A stretch of DNA of 64,000 nt from Hyphomicrobiales bacterium (GCA_016185205.1 JACPOA010000016.1:124001-188000), one strand, 5' to 3'. Shown: positions 55,820 to 63,969, counted from the first letter of the stretch. Made by a program: numbers and translations. Notes: generated from the sequence alone by a model not told the origin.

Positions 55820-55841
55820 TTCGACGTTTCACAGCAACAAA

Positions 55842-55871
55842 ACCGCCCCGGTTATCCCCGGCCGGGGCGGT
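55842..55871. terminator. Bidirectional hairpin between the small ORF and prmA
   Basis: ACCGCCCCGG pairs with CCGGGGCGGT over 10 bp around a 10-base loop. AAAA precedes it, giving a U-tract on the minus strand, so prmA is well terminated; the plus strand lacks a clear T-run. The last prmA codons lie inside the stem. Confidence 0.65.
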
Positions 55872-56934
55872 GCTTATTTCCACGCCGCAGCACCAGCGTC
55901 GTCCAGCCGTCGATCTGGAGGGGCCGCTCGAGCGTGAGGCCCTGCGCGCGATAGATCGCGAGCACGGCATTGGCGTGCGACGGCAACAATCCGGACAGCA
56001 CGATGCGCGCATGCGGCGCGGCGAGCGCGCGGATCGGTACCGCGAGCCGCAGCAGCGGCCCCAGCAGGATATTGGCGAAGATCAGATCGTAGGGCGCCTG
56101 CGCCGCGATTATGCGCGCATTGGCGCCGGCGGCGCGGACGAATGCGATCGCCGGCGTGCCATTGAGCCGCGCATTGGCGCGCGCCGCTTCGACCGCGACC
56201 GGGTCGTTGTCGCCGGCGATGACGCGCGCGCTCAGGATTTTCGCCGCCGCGATCGCCAGCACGCCCGAACCGGTGCCGATGTCGAGAATTTTCTTATCCC
56301 TCCCCCTGTAAGGGGGAGGGTGGCTAGCGTAGCGAGCCGGGTGGGGGTCGTGTCGTTGATAAGTGACCCCACCCCGATCCTCGCTGCGCCATAGCCGATG
56401 CTTTCGCATCGGCGTTCTTCCCCCAAGTACGGCGGCCGAAGGCCGCCTATGTCGACCCTCCCCTTTCAGGGGAGGGATAGGAGTATCGCGCCGCCGCTTC
56501 GCCAAGGCATCGAACGCCAGTAGACAACCGAGCGTGGTGCCGTGGTGGCCGGTGCCGAACGCCAGCGCGGCCTCGATCTCGATGCCGATGTCGTTGGGCT
56601 TGACGCGCGCGCGGTCGTGCGCGCCATGCACGAGGAAGCGGCCGGCGCGCACCGGCTGCAAACGGCTAAGGCTTTCCTTGACCCAGTCGGCCGGTGCCAC
56701 CTGCTCGATGCTGAGCGCGGCCGCCGCCGCATCGCCCGCCGCGACCGCGATCAGGGCGCGCAAGGCCGCTTGCTCCGGGGCCTCGCGGAAATGCACGGCC
56801 AGCTGCCACTGGCCGCCGTCGCCCTCGAAGGCCGAGCAGACGCAGTCGTTGGGCTCGAGCGTTTCGGCGAGATAGCTGGCGAGCCGGCGGGCGGTCGGCT
56901 CGTCGCAGAACAGGCGGGCGACAGCGGTGGTCAT
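55852..56934 (-). CDS. prmA: Ribosomal protein L11 methyltransferase with a 64-residue repeat insert
   Basis: A 360-residue methyltransferase that trimethylates ribosomal protein L11. The substrate-binding N-terminal half leads to AFGTGHHGTTLGCLLAFDAL; the SAM motif I is KILDIGTGSGVLAIAAAK, then GDNDPVAVEAARANARLN and the catalytic-site LIFANILLGPL. Between the two, about 64 residues (from DTPIPPLKGEGRH to PPPYRGRD) are encoded by repeats at 56296-56487. Without them the protein has the normal length of about 296. ATG 56934 is used. Confidence 0.92.
   Translation of the reverse strand: MTTAVARLFCDEPTARRLASYLAETLEPNDCVCSAFEGDGGQWQLAVHFREAPEQAALRALIAVAAGDAAAAALSIEQVAPADWVKESLSRLQPVRAGRFLVHGAHDRARVKPNDIGIEIEAALAFGTGHHGTTLGCLLAFDALAKRRRDTPIPPLKGEGRHRRPSAAVLGGRTPMRKHRLWRSEDRGGVTYQRHDPHPARYASHPPPYRGRDKKILDIGTGSGVLAIAAAKILSARVIAGDNDPVAVEAARANARLNGTPAIAFVRAAGANARIIAAQAPYDLIFANILLGPLLRLAVPIRALAAPHARIVLSGLLPSHANAVLAIYRAQGLTLERPLQIDGWTTLVLRRGNKHRPGRG
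56296..56487. repeat. Composite family A repeat (192 bp) inside prmA
   Basis: Both ends are hairpin cores: TCCCTCCCCCTGTAAGGGGGAGGG at the low end and CCCTCCCCTTTCAGGGGAGGGA at the high end, with GCGTAGCGAGCCGGGTGGGGGTCG, GCCGATGCTTTCGCATCGGC and GGCGGCCGAAGGCCGCC between them. 192 bp equals 64 codons, so the prmA frame stays open. Confidence 0.88.
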
Positions 56935-57046
56935 TCGCAATACTTAGCATTATGTAAGGGCGCGATGACCATCGACCCCCCCCAGCACCGTCGACAGCGA
57001 GACCCTCGCGCTGGCCCGCCGCAGCGGCTGGCCGGACGACCTGCGC

Positions 57047-57583
57047 GTGCTGCTCGCGCGCTTTCCGCGCGAGCAATGGCAGGGGCACGCCAATCTCGGC
57101 GAGATGGCGCGCTTCTGGCTGTCGCGCCACGCGATGTTTCGCGAACTGGCGAGCATGATCTCGGGCATCGAGGCGGGGTTTCGCGAGGGCAGGCTGCCGG
57201 CCGCCGAATTCCCGCGCCAACTGGTGCCGCGGCTGCAGTTCCTGCTGTCGCAGCTTGAGGTGCATCACCAGATCGAGGACCTGCATTATTTCCCCATTTT
57301 CCGCGCCGCCGATGCGCGGCTGGCGCGCGGCTTCGACGTGCTGGAAGGCGACCACCACGCCATCCATGCCGACATGGACGCCACGGCCGAGACGGCGAAC
57401 GCGCTGTTGCGCGCATTGGCGGCTAATGCCGATACGCTCACACGCTGCGGCGAGGCCTATGCGCAGGCGAGCGGCGCGCTGCTCAAGGGGCTGATCCGGC
57501 ATCTCGACGACGAGGAGGATCTGATCGTGCCGCTGATCCTCGAGCGCGGCGAAACGGCGCTCGGCGTCGCGCATCATACCTAG
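57047..57583 (+). CDS. Hemerythrin-domain protein, 5' end out of frame at a poly-C run
   Basis: A 178-residue frame from GTG 57047 with hemerythrin-like helices: LEVHHQIEDLHYFPIFRAAD, LEGDHHAIHADMDAT and GLIRHLDDEEDLIVP carry the His, Glu and Asp expected to bind a di-iron centre. Upstream the same frame reads sensible protein (STVDSETLALARRSGWPDDLR) but has no start codon. The obvious ATG at 56965 lies in another frame; the two join if the run of eight C at 56976-56983 had seven. So the gene is probably 56965-57583 with a one-base frameshift or error. Confidence 0.75.
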   Translation: MLLARFPREQWQGHANLGEMARFWLSRHAMFRELASMISGIEAGFREGRLPAAEFPRQLVPRLQFLLSQLEVHHQIEDLHYFPIFRAADARLARGFDVLEGDHHAIHADMDATAETANALLRALAANADTLTRCGEAYAQASGALLKGLIRHLDDEEDLIVPLILERGETALGVAHHT

Positions 57584-57681
57584 CCGTCATTCCGGGGCGC
57601 GCAGAAAGTGCGCGAACCCGGAATCCAGAAACCTACGCTGAGCTTGCCTCTGGATTCCGGGTCCGCCGCTGCGCGGCGTGC
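57584..57681. repeat. Family B repeat (GTCATTCCGGGGCGCGC type)
   Basis: GTCATTCCGGGGCGCGC at the left, then CCCGGAATCCAG and CTGGATTCCGGG as 12-bp inverted arms. The copy at 63062-63159 in uvrD has the same arms. It fills the space before the minus-strand L,D-transpeptidase. Confidence 0.8.
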
Positions 57682-57735
57682 CGGTATTTGCCGCCGGCGA
57701 GCTTGCGGATCATTCATGTTCCTCGCAACCGCACT

Positions 57736-58338
57736 TCACCAGCCGAACGGGAAGGGGAAGCCGTAACCGCGGCGCTCGTAATAGGGCCGCTCGCGGTAGT
57801 AATAAGAGCGCCCACCGTCGTCATAGTCGCGCGACTTGCGCGTGCGCCGCACCGGGGCGTCCTCGTTGATATCGCCGTTGCGCGCGGCCAGCTCGGTGGC
57901 GCTGGGGAGATCGCCGGTCAGCGCCACGCGGGCGTTCTTGACGCCGTGCTGCTTGACCAGCGCGAACAGCGTGGCGGCGTTTTCCGGCGCCAGCCGCACG
58001 CAGCCGTGCGAGGCCGGCGTGCCCAAGCGGCGCCGCTCGTAGCTGCCGTGGATGGCGTGGCCTTCCTGGGTGAAGAAGATGGAATGCGGCATCGGCGCGT
58101 CGTCCCACTCGCGCGAGAAATGATGGCGCTCCATGCGGAACGGCTGGAATTCGCCGGCCGGCGTGTCGTAGGGACCCTTGCCGGTGGACACCGGCCAGAC
58201 GTAGCGCGGATCGCCATCGACCGTGACAGTCATCTGCTGTTTGAACTTGTCGATGGTGATGAGCACATCGGCGCGCGCGGCGGGCATGGCGGCCAGCAGC
58301 GCAATGGCGAGCGCCGGCAACAGGCGGCTGAGACGCAT
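57736..58338 (-). CDS. L,D-transpeptidase (YkuD family), small form
   Basis: A 200-residue exported enzyme. Signal peptide about 1-23 (cleavage near ARA-D). The YkuD domain begins VLITIDKFKQQMTVTVDGD, has VSTGKGPYDTPAG, then HGSYERRRLGTPASHGCVRLAPENA with the catalytic His and Cys. The tail is Arg/Tyr-rich (RSYYYRERPYYERRGYG). ATG 58338 begins the signal peptide. Second L,D-transpeptidase of the window; the long one is at 46945-48978. Confidence 0.9.
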   Translation of the reverse strand: MRLSRLLPALAIALLAAMPAARADVLITIDKFKQQMTVTVDGDPRYVWPVSTGKGPYDTPAGEFQPFRMERHHFSREWDDAPMPHSIFFTQEGHAIHGSYERRRLGTPASHGCVRLAPENAATLFALVKQHGVKNARVALTGDLPSATELAARNGDINEDAPVRRTRKSRDYDDGGRSYYYRERPYYERRGYGFPFPFGW

Positions 58339-58596
58339 GACGATCCCCCTCAGCTCTGACGCGAACAGTATCAGCATAGCACAGGCGGGCGAAAGATTGT
58401 GGCGGGCAGTGTACATTTCGCGCCGGCCGCGACGTCAGCGACATCGACTTTGGCGGCAAAAGGGCGCACGCTATCTGCGACCGAAACGCCAGCGCAAAGC
58501 GGCCGGGCCTCCCATCCAACTCCAGCGACCGGAACCCATCCGGGTGTCCGTCACCCTCGCGCGCCGACCCTTAAGGTCGGGCGAAAGGACAGTCTC

Positions 58597-58959
58597 ATGA
58601 AATTGCCACCCATGCTGCAAGGCGATTCGCTGACGCGCCTCCTGCAAGGCGCGGCCGCCGGTTGCGCGATCACGTTGGTGCTCGGCTTCGGCTGGGGCGG
58701 CTGGCAGCTGAACAGCAAGGTGCAGAAGATGGCGCAAGAGCGAGCCAACAGCGCGGTGGTCGCGGTGCTGGCGCCGATTTGCGCCGACAAATTCCAGCAC
58801 GCGGCCGGCGCCCCGGCGACTCTGGTCAAGCTGAAGGCGACCGACAGCTGGAAGCAGGACACCTTCGTCGCGGACGGCGGCTGGGCGACCTTCCCCGGCA
58901 GCGAGCCCAACCGCAACGTGGCGGAAGCCTGCGCCAAGATGCTCAACGATTTGAAGTAG
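58597..58959 (+). CDS. Membrane-anchored protein of unknown function
   Basis: A 120-residue protein: about 15 cytoplasmic residues, one helix (about 17-35, AAAGCAITLVLGFGWGGW), then a soluble part with FVADGGWATFPGSEPNRNVAEACAKML. Two conserved-looking cysteines (APICADKF, EACAKM). Similar small proteins occur in Bradyrhizobium-like genomes; no function known to me. ATG 58597 after GCGAAAGGACAG. Confidence 0.65.
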   Translation: MKLPPMLQGDSLTRLLQGAAAGCAITLVLGFGWGGWQLNSKVQKMAQERANSAVVAVLAPICADKFQHAAGAPATLVKLKATDSWKQDTFVADGGWATFPGSEPNRNVAEACAKMLNDLK

Positions 58960-58967
58960 GCAGGCCT

Positions 58968-59092
58968 GTCATGGCCGGGCAAAAGGCGCGAAGCGCCGTC
59001 TTCGCGCCTGAAGTCCCGGCCATCCACGCCTTTCTTTGCTGGCGCTCTTAAGACGTGGATGCGCGGGTCAAGCCCGCGCATGACGGTGGAAT
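58968..59092. repeat. Family C repeat (TCATGGCCGGGC type)
   Basis: TGTCATGGCCGGGCAAAAGGCGCGAAGCGCC on the left and GACGTGGATGCGCGGGTCAAGCCCGCGCATGAC on the right, with internal hairpins GGCGCGAAGCGCC and GCGCGGGTCAAGCCCGCGC. It lies between convergent genes. Confidence 0.75.
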
Positions 59093-59106
59093 TTGACGCG
59101 CCCGCT

Positions 59107-59355
59107 TCAATGCTTCCTGGCGTCGACGCGGTAGCCGACGATGGTCTGCTCGCCCAGCGCCTTGGCGGCCTCCAGCCGGTGCAGGCCCTCGATCAGCACG
59201 AAACGCTCGCCGTCGGCGCGCACCTTGATCGGCGTCTGCTGGCCGTCCTTGAGCATGCTCTCGGCGATCTCGTCGACGCGCTTCTGGTCGCGCGTTTTGC
59301 GCCGCTCGGTCGGCACGTAGATTTTGTCGATCGGGAAATTCTCGCGCTTGAGCAT
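59107..59355 (-). CDS. ParB-like nuclease domain protein, single domain
   Basis: An 82-residue protein that is only a ParB/sulfiredoxin-type fold: FPIDKIYVPTERRKTRDQKRVDEIAESMLKDGQQTPIKVRADGERFVLIEGLHRLEAAKALG, where EGLHRLEAA is the GxxRxxA-type phosphate loop. Free-standing domains of this kind are known beside larger systems but occur alone too. Function unknown. ATG 59355. Confidence 0.8.
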   Translation of the reverse strand: MLKRENFPIDKIYVPTERRKTRDQKRVDEIAESMLKDGQQTPIKVRADGERFVLIEGLHRLEAAKALGEQTIVGYRVDARKH

Positions 59356-59448
59356 GATACTGCCAGCCTAGCACAGCCGATCCCGTATTGCGCCGGGCAG
59401 GCCGGGGCGCGATGATTGCGCAGGCTTAGCAACCGGGAGGGCGGCGTC

Positions 59449-59718
59449 ATGCAGTTATCGGGCGAAAGCATTCTCATCATTCTGCTGGTCGGCCTGATCG
59501 CCGGCTGGCTGGCCGGCCTGGTGGTGCAGGGGACCGGCTTCGGGCTGATCGGCGACATCGCTATCGGCATCGTCGGCGCACTGATCGCGAGCTGGCTGTT
59601 TCCCAAGCTCGGCATCCGCCTCGGCACCGGCCTGCTGCGCCAGATCATCGACGCCACCATCGGCGCCATCCTGCTGCTGGTGATCGTCCGGCTGGTGCGG
59701 CGCGGCGGGCGCTGGTAG
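59449..59718 (+). CDS. GlsB/YeaQ/YmgE-family membrane protein
   Basis: An 89-residue protein with three hydrophobic segments and the family's glycine pattern: IILLVGLIAGWLAGLVVQG, GLIGDIAIGIVGALIASWLF, then IIDATIGAILLLVIVRLVRR. Transglycosylase-associated small membrane proteins of this family are linked to stress; their biochemical role is open. ATG 59449 after GGGAGGGCGGCG. Confidence 0.88.
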   Translation: MQLSGESILIILLVGLIAGWLAGLVVQGTGFGLIGDIAIGIVGALIASWLFPKLGIRLGTGLLRQIIDATIGAILLLVIVRLVRRGGRW

Positions 59719-59727
59719 GCGGACTTT

Positions 59728-59868
59728 TAACCGCCCTTATCCTGAGGAGGCTGCGAAGCAGCCGTCTCGAAGGATGCGGGCGGCCCTCATGGTTCGAGAC
59801 GCCGCGCATCGCAGCCAAGTGTACGCAGGCTGCGCCTGCTATGGCGCGGCTCCTCACCATGAGGCCGA
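59728..59868. repeat. Dispersed repeat with CCTGAGGAG ... CACCATGAGG ends
   Basis: The left part TCCTGAGGAGGCTGCGAAGCAGCCGTCTCGAAGGATG and the right part GGTTCGAGACGCCGCG ... GGCTCCTCACCATGAGG form a long inverted pair (CGTCTCGAA/TTCGAGACG). This is a well-known look for intergenic repeats in Bradyrhizobium relatives. It fills the gap between convergent genes. Confidence 0.65.
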
Positions 59869-59871
59869 TCT

Positions 59872-60270
59872 TCAATTCCCCAGCTCCAGCACCCAATACC
59901 TGCGCCCGTTATCCGCCGTGGCCGAGGCGAGCCCGTAGCTGGTGACGTCGCGCCGCAGCATGTTGGCGCGGTGGCCGCCGGAGCGCGCCCACATCTTGAT
60001 GACGCAGTCCTCGCTGTCGCAGCCGAACGCGACGTTCTCGGCTGCCGTGCCGCCGGTGAAGTTGGCGCGCTGGCGGAAGCCGGCGTGGTCGAGCCGCTTG
60101 CGGTTGGCCAGATCGCGCGCGTGGCTTAAGGCTGCGCCGGACAGTGTGGCGCTCGCCGCCAGCGCTGGCCGGCCGTGCTGGGCGCGGAAGGAATTGAGGT
60201 CGAGGGCGAGGGCGGGGGACACCCAGGCCAAATTGACAACAGCGAACACGAAGACCGCCCGCTTCATCAT
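59872..60270 (-). CDS. CAP-domain (SCP/PR1-like) exported protein
   Basis: A 132-residue exported protein. Signal about 1-22 (ALA-L). The CAP fold has LNSFRAQHGRPALAASATLSGAALSHARDLA, DHAGF (family His), GTAAENVAFG (Glu) and SGGHRANMLRRDVTSYGLA (second His). Bacterial members are secreted with unclear roles. ATG 60270 or the adjacent ATG 60267. It begins 1 bp after the regulator gene upstream. Confidence 0.85.
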   Translation of the reverse strand: MMKRAVFVFAVVNLAWVSPALALDLNSFRAQHGRPALAASATLSGAALSHARDLANRKRLDHAGFRQRANFTGGTAAENVAFGCDSEDCVIKMWARSGGHRANMLRRDVTSYGLASATADNGRRYWVLELGN

Positions 60271-60271
60271 C

Positions 60272-60595
60272 TCAGGACGCCATCTGGTTCTTGAGCGCAC
60301 GTCGCACCGCCTTCGGCTCGCTCTTGATCACCTCGATCAGCGTGCGCGCGGCGCCGGACGGCCGCCGCGTGCCGAGCTCCCATTTGCGCACGGTGCCAAC
60401 GCCGGTGCCAATGACGGCGGCGAACTCGCGCTGCGACAGGCCGAGTCTATGCCGCGCCAGGCGCGCATCGGTGTCGCTGGGGATGACCGTGTGCACGATC
60501 GCGCCGGTCTTTTTGCCGGCGAAATAGTCGCGCGCCTCTTCCAGGCTTTCGAGAAGGTCGTCCATGACCCGTCGCTTTTTTACTTTTTTCGCCAT
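60272..60595 (-). CDS. XRE-type antitoxin (NadS/HigA-like)
   Basis: A 107-residue DNA-binding protein: a basic start, a linker (ARDYFAGKKTGAIVHTVIP), and a helix-turn-helix ARLARHRLGLSQREFAAVIGTGVGTVRKWELGTRRPSGAARTLIEVI. This is the antitoxin of a RelE/HigB-type pair of the toxin-first order. It overlaps the toxin gene by 16 bp. Confidence 0.85.
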   Translation of the reverse strand: MAKKVKKRRVMDDLLESLEEARDYFAGKKTGAIVHTVIPSDTDARLARHRLGLSQREFAAVIGTGVGTVRKWELGTRRPSGAARTLIEVIKSEPKAVRRALKNQMAS

Positions 60596-60927
60596 TGTTC
60601 CACGATCTCCGCTACCAGCCCCGTCAATTTCCGTTTATCGGCTGTCTTCATGTCCGCCTTTTCGTTCTTTGCATAAAGCGCCAATAGCAGGACAGGAAAG
60701 TTCTCATTGTAGAAATAATAGATAACCCGTGCGCCGCCACGCTTGCCGCCGCCGCCCAGCGCAATGCGCAACTTACGCAGGCCTCCGGTGCTCGGGATCA
60801 GATCGCCGCAGGTCGGCTCATAAGCGATCAGATCGACCACCGCATCTCGTTCGGCTTCGGTGAGCAATTCGTCCGCCCGCCGCTGGTAGGCGGCGAATTC
60901 GGTCACCGAAACAGGACGGTGGCGCAT
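60580..60927 (-). CDS. RelE/HigB-type toxin
   Basis: A 115-residue protein: AERDAVVDLIAYEPTCGDLIPSTGGLRKLRIALGGGGKRGGARVIYYFYNENFPVLLLALYAKNEKADM has the RelE fold of the HigB/RelE-like group (LRKLR with the GGxRVIYY strand and LLALYAKNEK end). Toxins of this group cut mRNA at the ribosome. Toxin first, antitoxin second. ACCCC-AATGGGGCTTA-GGGGT upstream (60934-60955) could be the operator. Confidence 0.88.
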   Translation of the reverse strand: MRHRPVSVTEFAAYQRRADELLTEAERDAVVDLIAYEPTCGDLIPSTGGLRKLRIALGGGGKRGGARVIYYFYNENFPVLLLALYAKNEKADMKTADKRKLTGLVAEIVEQWRKK

Positions 60928-61086
60928 GATAGAGAGTACCCCAATGGGGCTTAGGGGTCAAGGTGTGCTTTTCACCCCAGGTTGCAATCGCCCCGGCTTG
61001 GAGTCACAGTTTCAGCTCACGCTAGGTGAGGCTGACCGGCGTGGCTAGCAAGCATGACCGCATCGTCGAACTAGGGGAGAAGTCCG

Positions 61087-61317
61087 ATGGCATGGGATTG
61101 CCCAAACCGATTCTGGTCCGGAACACGTACCTACATGGTGAGCAATCGAACCAATCCGCCGCCGCACATCTACACCGCGGCCTTGACCTCGAACGCCATC
61201 ACCCGCGCGGAGCAGGTCCAGTTGATGCAGTGCGTTAAAACCTGGCCGGGCACGAACGACGCGAATTTGAAAAGCCTCGTGTCCGGAGACATCAGCCGGG
61301 CGACACCGACGGGATGA
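61087..61317 (+). CDS. Hypothetical short ORF
   Basis: A 76-residue frame from ATG 61087 with GGGGAGAAG about 6 bases upstream. It has Thr/Asn-rich sequence (RTNPPPHIYTAALTSNAITR, EQVQLMQCVKTWPG) with two cysteines and no recognised domain. The ribosome binding site is good but coding character is uncertain. Confidence 0.35.
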   Translation: MAWDCPNRFWSGTRTYMVSNRTNPPPHIYTAALTSNAITRAEQVQLMQCVKTWPGTNDANLKSLVSGDISRATPTG

Positions 61318-61329
61318 CGCGAGCGTCTC

Positions 61330-63969
61330 TCACACCCTCTCCACAAAACTATCCACCACCCGCTTTTCGCCCGCCTTGTCGAAACGGATGGTGAGCTTGT
61401 TGCCGTCGACGGCGGTGACGTTGCCGTTGCCGAATTTCTGGTGGAACACGCGGGCGCCGACGGCGAAGGATGAGCTCGTGCCGGTGGATTTCGCGATCAG
61501 CTCGCCTTCGATGGTCAGAGGTGTGCTGGGGCGGCGCGGAGTGCCACGCGCGTTGACCCCCACCCGGCCGGCTTCGCCGGCCACCCTCCCCCTTGCAGGG
61601 GGAGGGATATCCGCATCGCCGTCGTCCGCATTCGACTCATCGAACACGCCATCCGGCACATAACGCGGCTGGCCGTTTTCGGAAAAGCCGCCGCGCCCCT
61701 TGCGCGCTTCCTTGGTTTTTTGCGCGCGCTGCCAGCCGGGCGTCGTGTAGTTGGAGCCGAATGCGCCGGTCTGGTCGAAGCGAGATGCGCCATAAGATTT
61801 GGGGCCGTAGCCCGACATGCCGAAGCCGCCGGTGCCGCCGGCCGCCTCCTTCACCTCGACATGCTCCTCCGGCAGCTCATCCAGGAAGCGCGACGGCACG
61901 TTGCTGGTCCACATGCCGTGGATGCGCCGGTTGGAGGCGAAATAGATCTTGGCGCGTTTGCGCGCGCGCGTGAGGCCGACATGGGCGAGGCGGCGCTCCT
62001 CCTCCAGCCCGTTGCGGCCGCTCTCGTCGAGCGAGCGTTGGTGCGGGAACAGGCCTTCCTCCCAGCCGGGCAGGAACACGGTGTCGAATTCCAGCCCCTT
62101 GGCGGAATGCAAAGTCATGATGTTGACCGCCTGCTCGCCTTCGCCCGTGTCGCGGTCCATCACCAGCGAGATGTGCTCAAGAAAACCTTGGAGATTCTCG
62201 AACTCCTCCATCGAGCGCACCAGCTCCTTGAGGTTCTCCAGCCGGCCGGCGGCGTCGGCGCTTTTGTCGTTCTGCCACATTTGCGTGTAACCGGATTCAT
62301 CCAGCACGATCTCGGCCAGCTCGCTGTGCGGCATCGAGTCTTTTTTAGCCTGCCAGCGCTCGAAGGCGGCCATCAGGTCGCGCAGCGCGAGCCGCGGTTT
62401 CGGCTTCATCTCGTCGGTGGCCGACAGCACGGCGGCCGCCTCAGAGAGCGGAATGCGCACCTTGCGGGCGTAGTCGTGCAGCATCTGCACGGCGGCGTCG
62501 CCCAGGCCCCGCTTGGGCACGTTGACGATGCGCTCGAAGGCAAGGTCGTCGGCCGGCTGCGCGATCACGCGCAGATAGGCGAGGGCGTCCCTGATCTCGG
62601 CACGCTCGTAGAAGCGCGGGCCGCCGATCACGCGATAGGGCAGGCCGAGCTGGATGAAGCGGTCTTCGAATTCGCGCATCTGAAACGAGGCGCGCACCAG
62701 GATGGCGATCTCGTCGAGCGGATGGTCTTGCCCCAACTCGCGCGCGTCGCGTTGCAGTTGCTCGATCTCCTCGCCGATCGAGCGGGCTTCTTCCTCCGAG
62801 TCCCAGGCGCCGGTGACGGTGACCTTCTCGCCCAGCACGTCCTCGGTGCGCAGCGTCTTGCCGAGCCGGCCTTCATTGTGGGCGATGAGTTGGCTGGCGG
62901 CGGCGAGGATATGGCCGGTGCTGCGGTAGTTGCGTTCGAGGCGGATGATTTTCGCGCCGGGGAAATCGTGATCGAACCGGAGAATGTTATCCACCTCCGC
63001 CCCGCGCCAGCCATAGATCGACTGGTCGTCATCGCCGACGCAGCAGATGTTTTTCTTTTCTGTCATTCCGGGGCGCGCCGAAGGCGCGAGCCCGGAATCC
63101 AGGGCGTCGGGTGTGGCTCTGGATTCCGGGCCCGGCCCTTCGGGCCGTCCCGGAATGACGGAGGAGGAAGGCTGCGCCAACAACCTGAGCCACAGATACT
63201 GCGCCACGTTGGTGTCCTGGTACTCGTCGACCAGGATGTATTTGAAGCGCTGCTGGTACTGCCGGAGAATGTCCGGATGCGTCCTGAACAGCCGGATGCA
63301 TTCCAGCAGCAGGTCGCCGAAGTCGGCGGCGTTGAGCGTCTTCAGCCGCTCCTGGTAGGCGGCGTACAGCTTCTTGCCCTTGCCGTTGGCGAAGCTGGCC
63401 GCCTCGCCGGCCGGCACCTGATCGGGCGTCAGTCCGCGGTTCTTCCAGCCGTCGAGGATCATGGCGAATACCCGCGCCGGCCATCTTTTCTCGTCGAGCT
63501 TCTCGGCTTCTAAGAGCATTTTCAGCAGCCGGATCTGGTCGTCGACGTCCAGAATCGTGAAATTCGCCTTCAAACCGACCAGTTCGGCGTGGCGGCGCAA
63601 GATTTTCACGCCGATCGAGTGGAAAGTGCCCATCCACGGCATGCCCTCGACCACCTGCCCGACCATGAGGCCGACGCGCAGCTTCATCTCGCGCGCCGCC
63701 TTGTTGGTGAAGGTGACGGCGAGGATTTCGGCCGGCCGTGCGCGGGCCAGATTCAAGATATGCGCGATGCGGGTGGTGAGGACGCGGGTTTTTCCGGTGC
63801 CGGCGCCGGCCAGCACCAGGACCGGGCCGTCCAATGTCTCGACCGCCTCGCGCTGCTCGGGATTGAGGTCGGCGAGATAGGCCGCCCTGCGCGCGCCCAA
63901 TGCACGCGCCGCGATTCCGCCCGGCTGCGGGCTCAATGGAATGGGGGCGGTGCGCTTGGGTTCGGCCAT
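61330..63969 (-). CDS. uvrD: ATP-dependent DNA helicase UvrD/PcrA with two repeat inserts
   Basis: An 879-residue superfamily 1A helicase (typical 700-800) for excision repair and removal of recombination proteins. Motifs: LAGAGTGKTRVLTTR (Walker A, residues 55-61), LVDEYQDTN (motif II), GDDDQSIYGWRGA (III), RNYRS (IV), LHSAKGLEFDTVF and EERRLAHVGLTRAR (V, VI), and the C-terminal tudor-like GARVFHQKFGNGNVTAVDG. Between motifs II and III about 39 residues (PSSSVIPGRPEGPGPESRAT to PGMTEK) derive from a family B repeat, and near residue 790 about 25 (PPPARGRVAGEAGRVGVNA) from a family A repeat. No motif is damaged. Confidence 0.94.
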   Translation of the reverse strand: MAEPKRTAPIPLSPQPGGIAARALGARRAAYLADLNPEQREAVETLDGPVLVLAGAGTGKTRVLTTRIAHILNLARARPAEILAVTFTNKAAREMKLRVGLMVGQVVEGMPWMGTFHSIGVKILRRHAELVGLKANFTILDVDDQIRLLKMLLEAEKLDEKRWPARVFAMILDGWKNRGLTPDQVPAGEAASFANGKGKKLYAAYQERLKTLNAADFGDLLLECIRLFRTHPDILRQYQQRFKYILVDEYQDTNVAQYLWLRLLAQPSSSVIPGRPEGPGPESRATPDALDSGLAPSARPGMTEKKNICCVGDDDQSIYGWRGAEVDNILRFDHDFPGAKIIRLERNYRSTGHILAAASQLIAHNEGRLGKTLRTEDVLGEKVTVTGAWDSEEEARSIGEEIEQLQRDARELGQDHPLDEIAILVRASFQMREFEDRFIQLGLPYRVIGGPRFYERAEIRDALAYLRVIAQPADDLAFERIVNVPKRGLGDAAVQMLHDYARKVRIPLSEAAAVLSATDEMKPKPRLALRDLMAAFERWQAKKDSMPHSELAEIVLDESGYTQMWQNDKSADAAGRLENLKELVRSMEEFENLQGFLEHISLVMDRDTGEGEQAVNIMTLHSAKGLEFDTVFLPGWEEGLFPHQRSLDESGRNGLEEERRLAHVGLTRARKRAKIYFASNRRIHGMWTSNVPSRFLDELPEEHVEVKEAAGGTGGFGMSGYGPKSYGASRFDQTGAFGSNYTTPGWQRAQKTKEARKGRGGFSENGQPRYVPDGVFDESNADDGDADIPPPARGRVAGEAGRVGVNARGTPRRPSTPLTIEGELIAKSTGTSSSFAVGARVFHQKFGNGNVTAVDGNKLTIRFDKAGEKRVVDSFVERV
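61552..61609. repeat. Family A repeat inside uvrD (C-terminal linker)
   Basis: CCCCCACCCGGCCGGCTTCGCCGGCC, with a CCGGC/GCCGG hairpin, followed by ACCCTCCCCCTTGCAGGGGGAGGG. Read in the uvrD frame as a Pro/Gly/Arg-rich piece between the helicase core and the C-terminal domain. Confidence 0.85.
63062..63159. repeat. Family B repeat inside uvrD, between motifs II and III
   Basis: The 98-bp element has perfect 11-bp terminal inverted repeats, GTCATTCCGGG and CCCGGAATGAC, and an inner 12-bp pair CCCGGAATCCAG/CTGGATTCCGGG, plus GCGCCGAAGGCGC and GGCCCTTCGGGCC hairpins. The uvrD frame reads through it without a stop. Confidence 0.9.
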
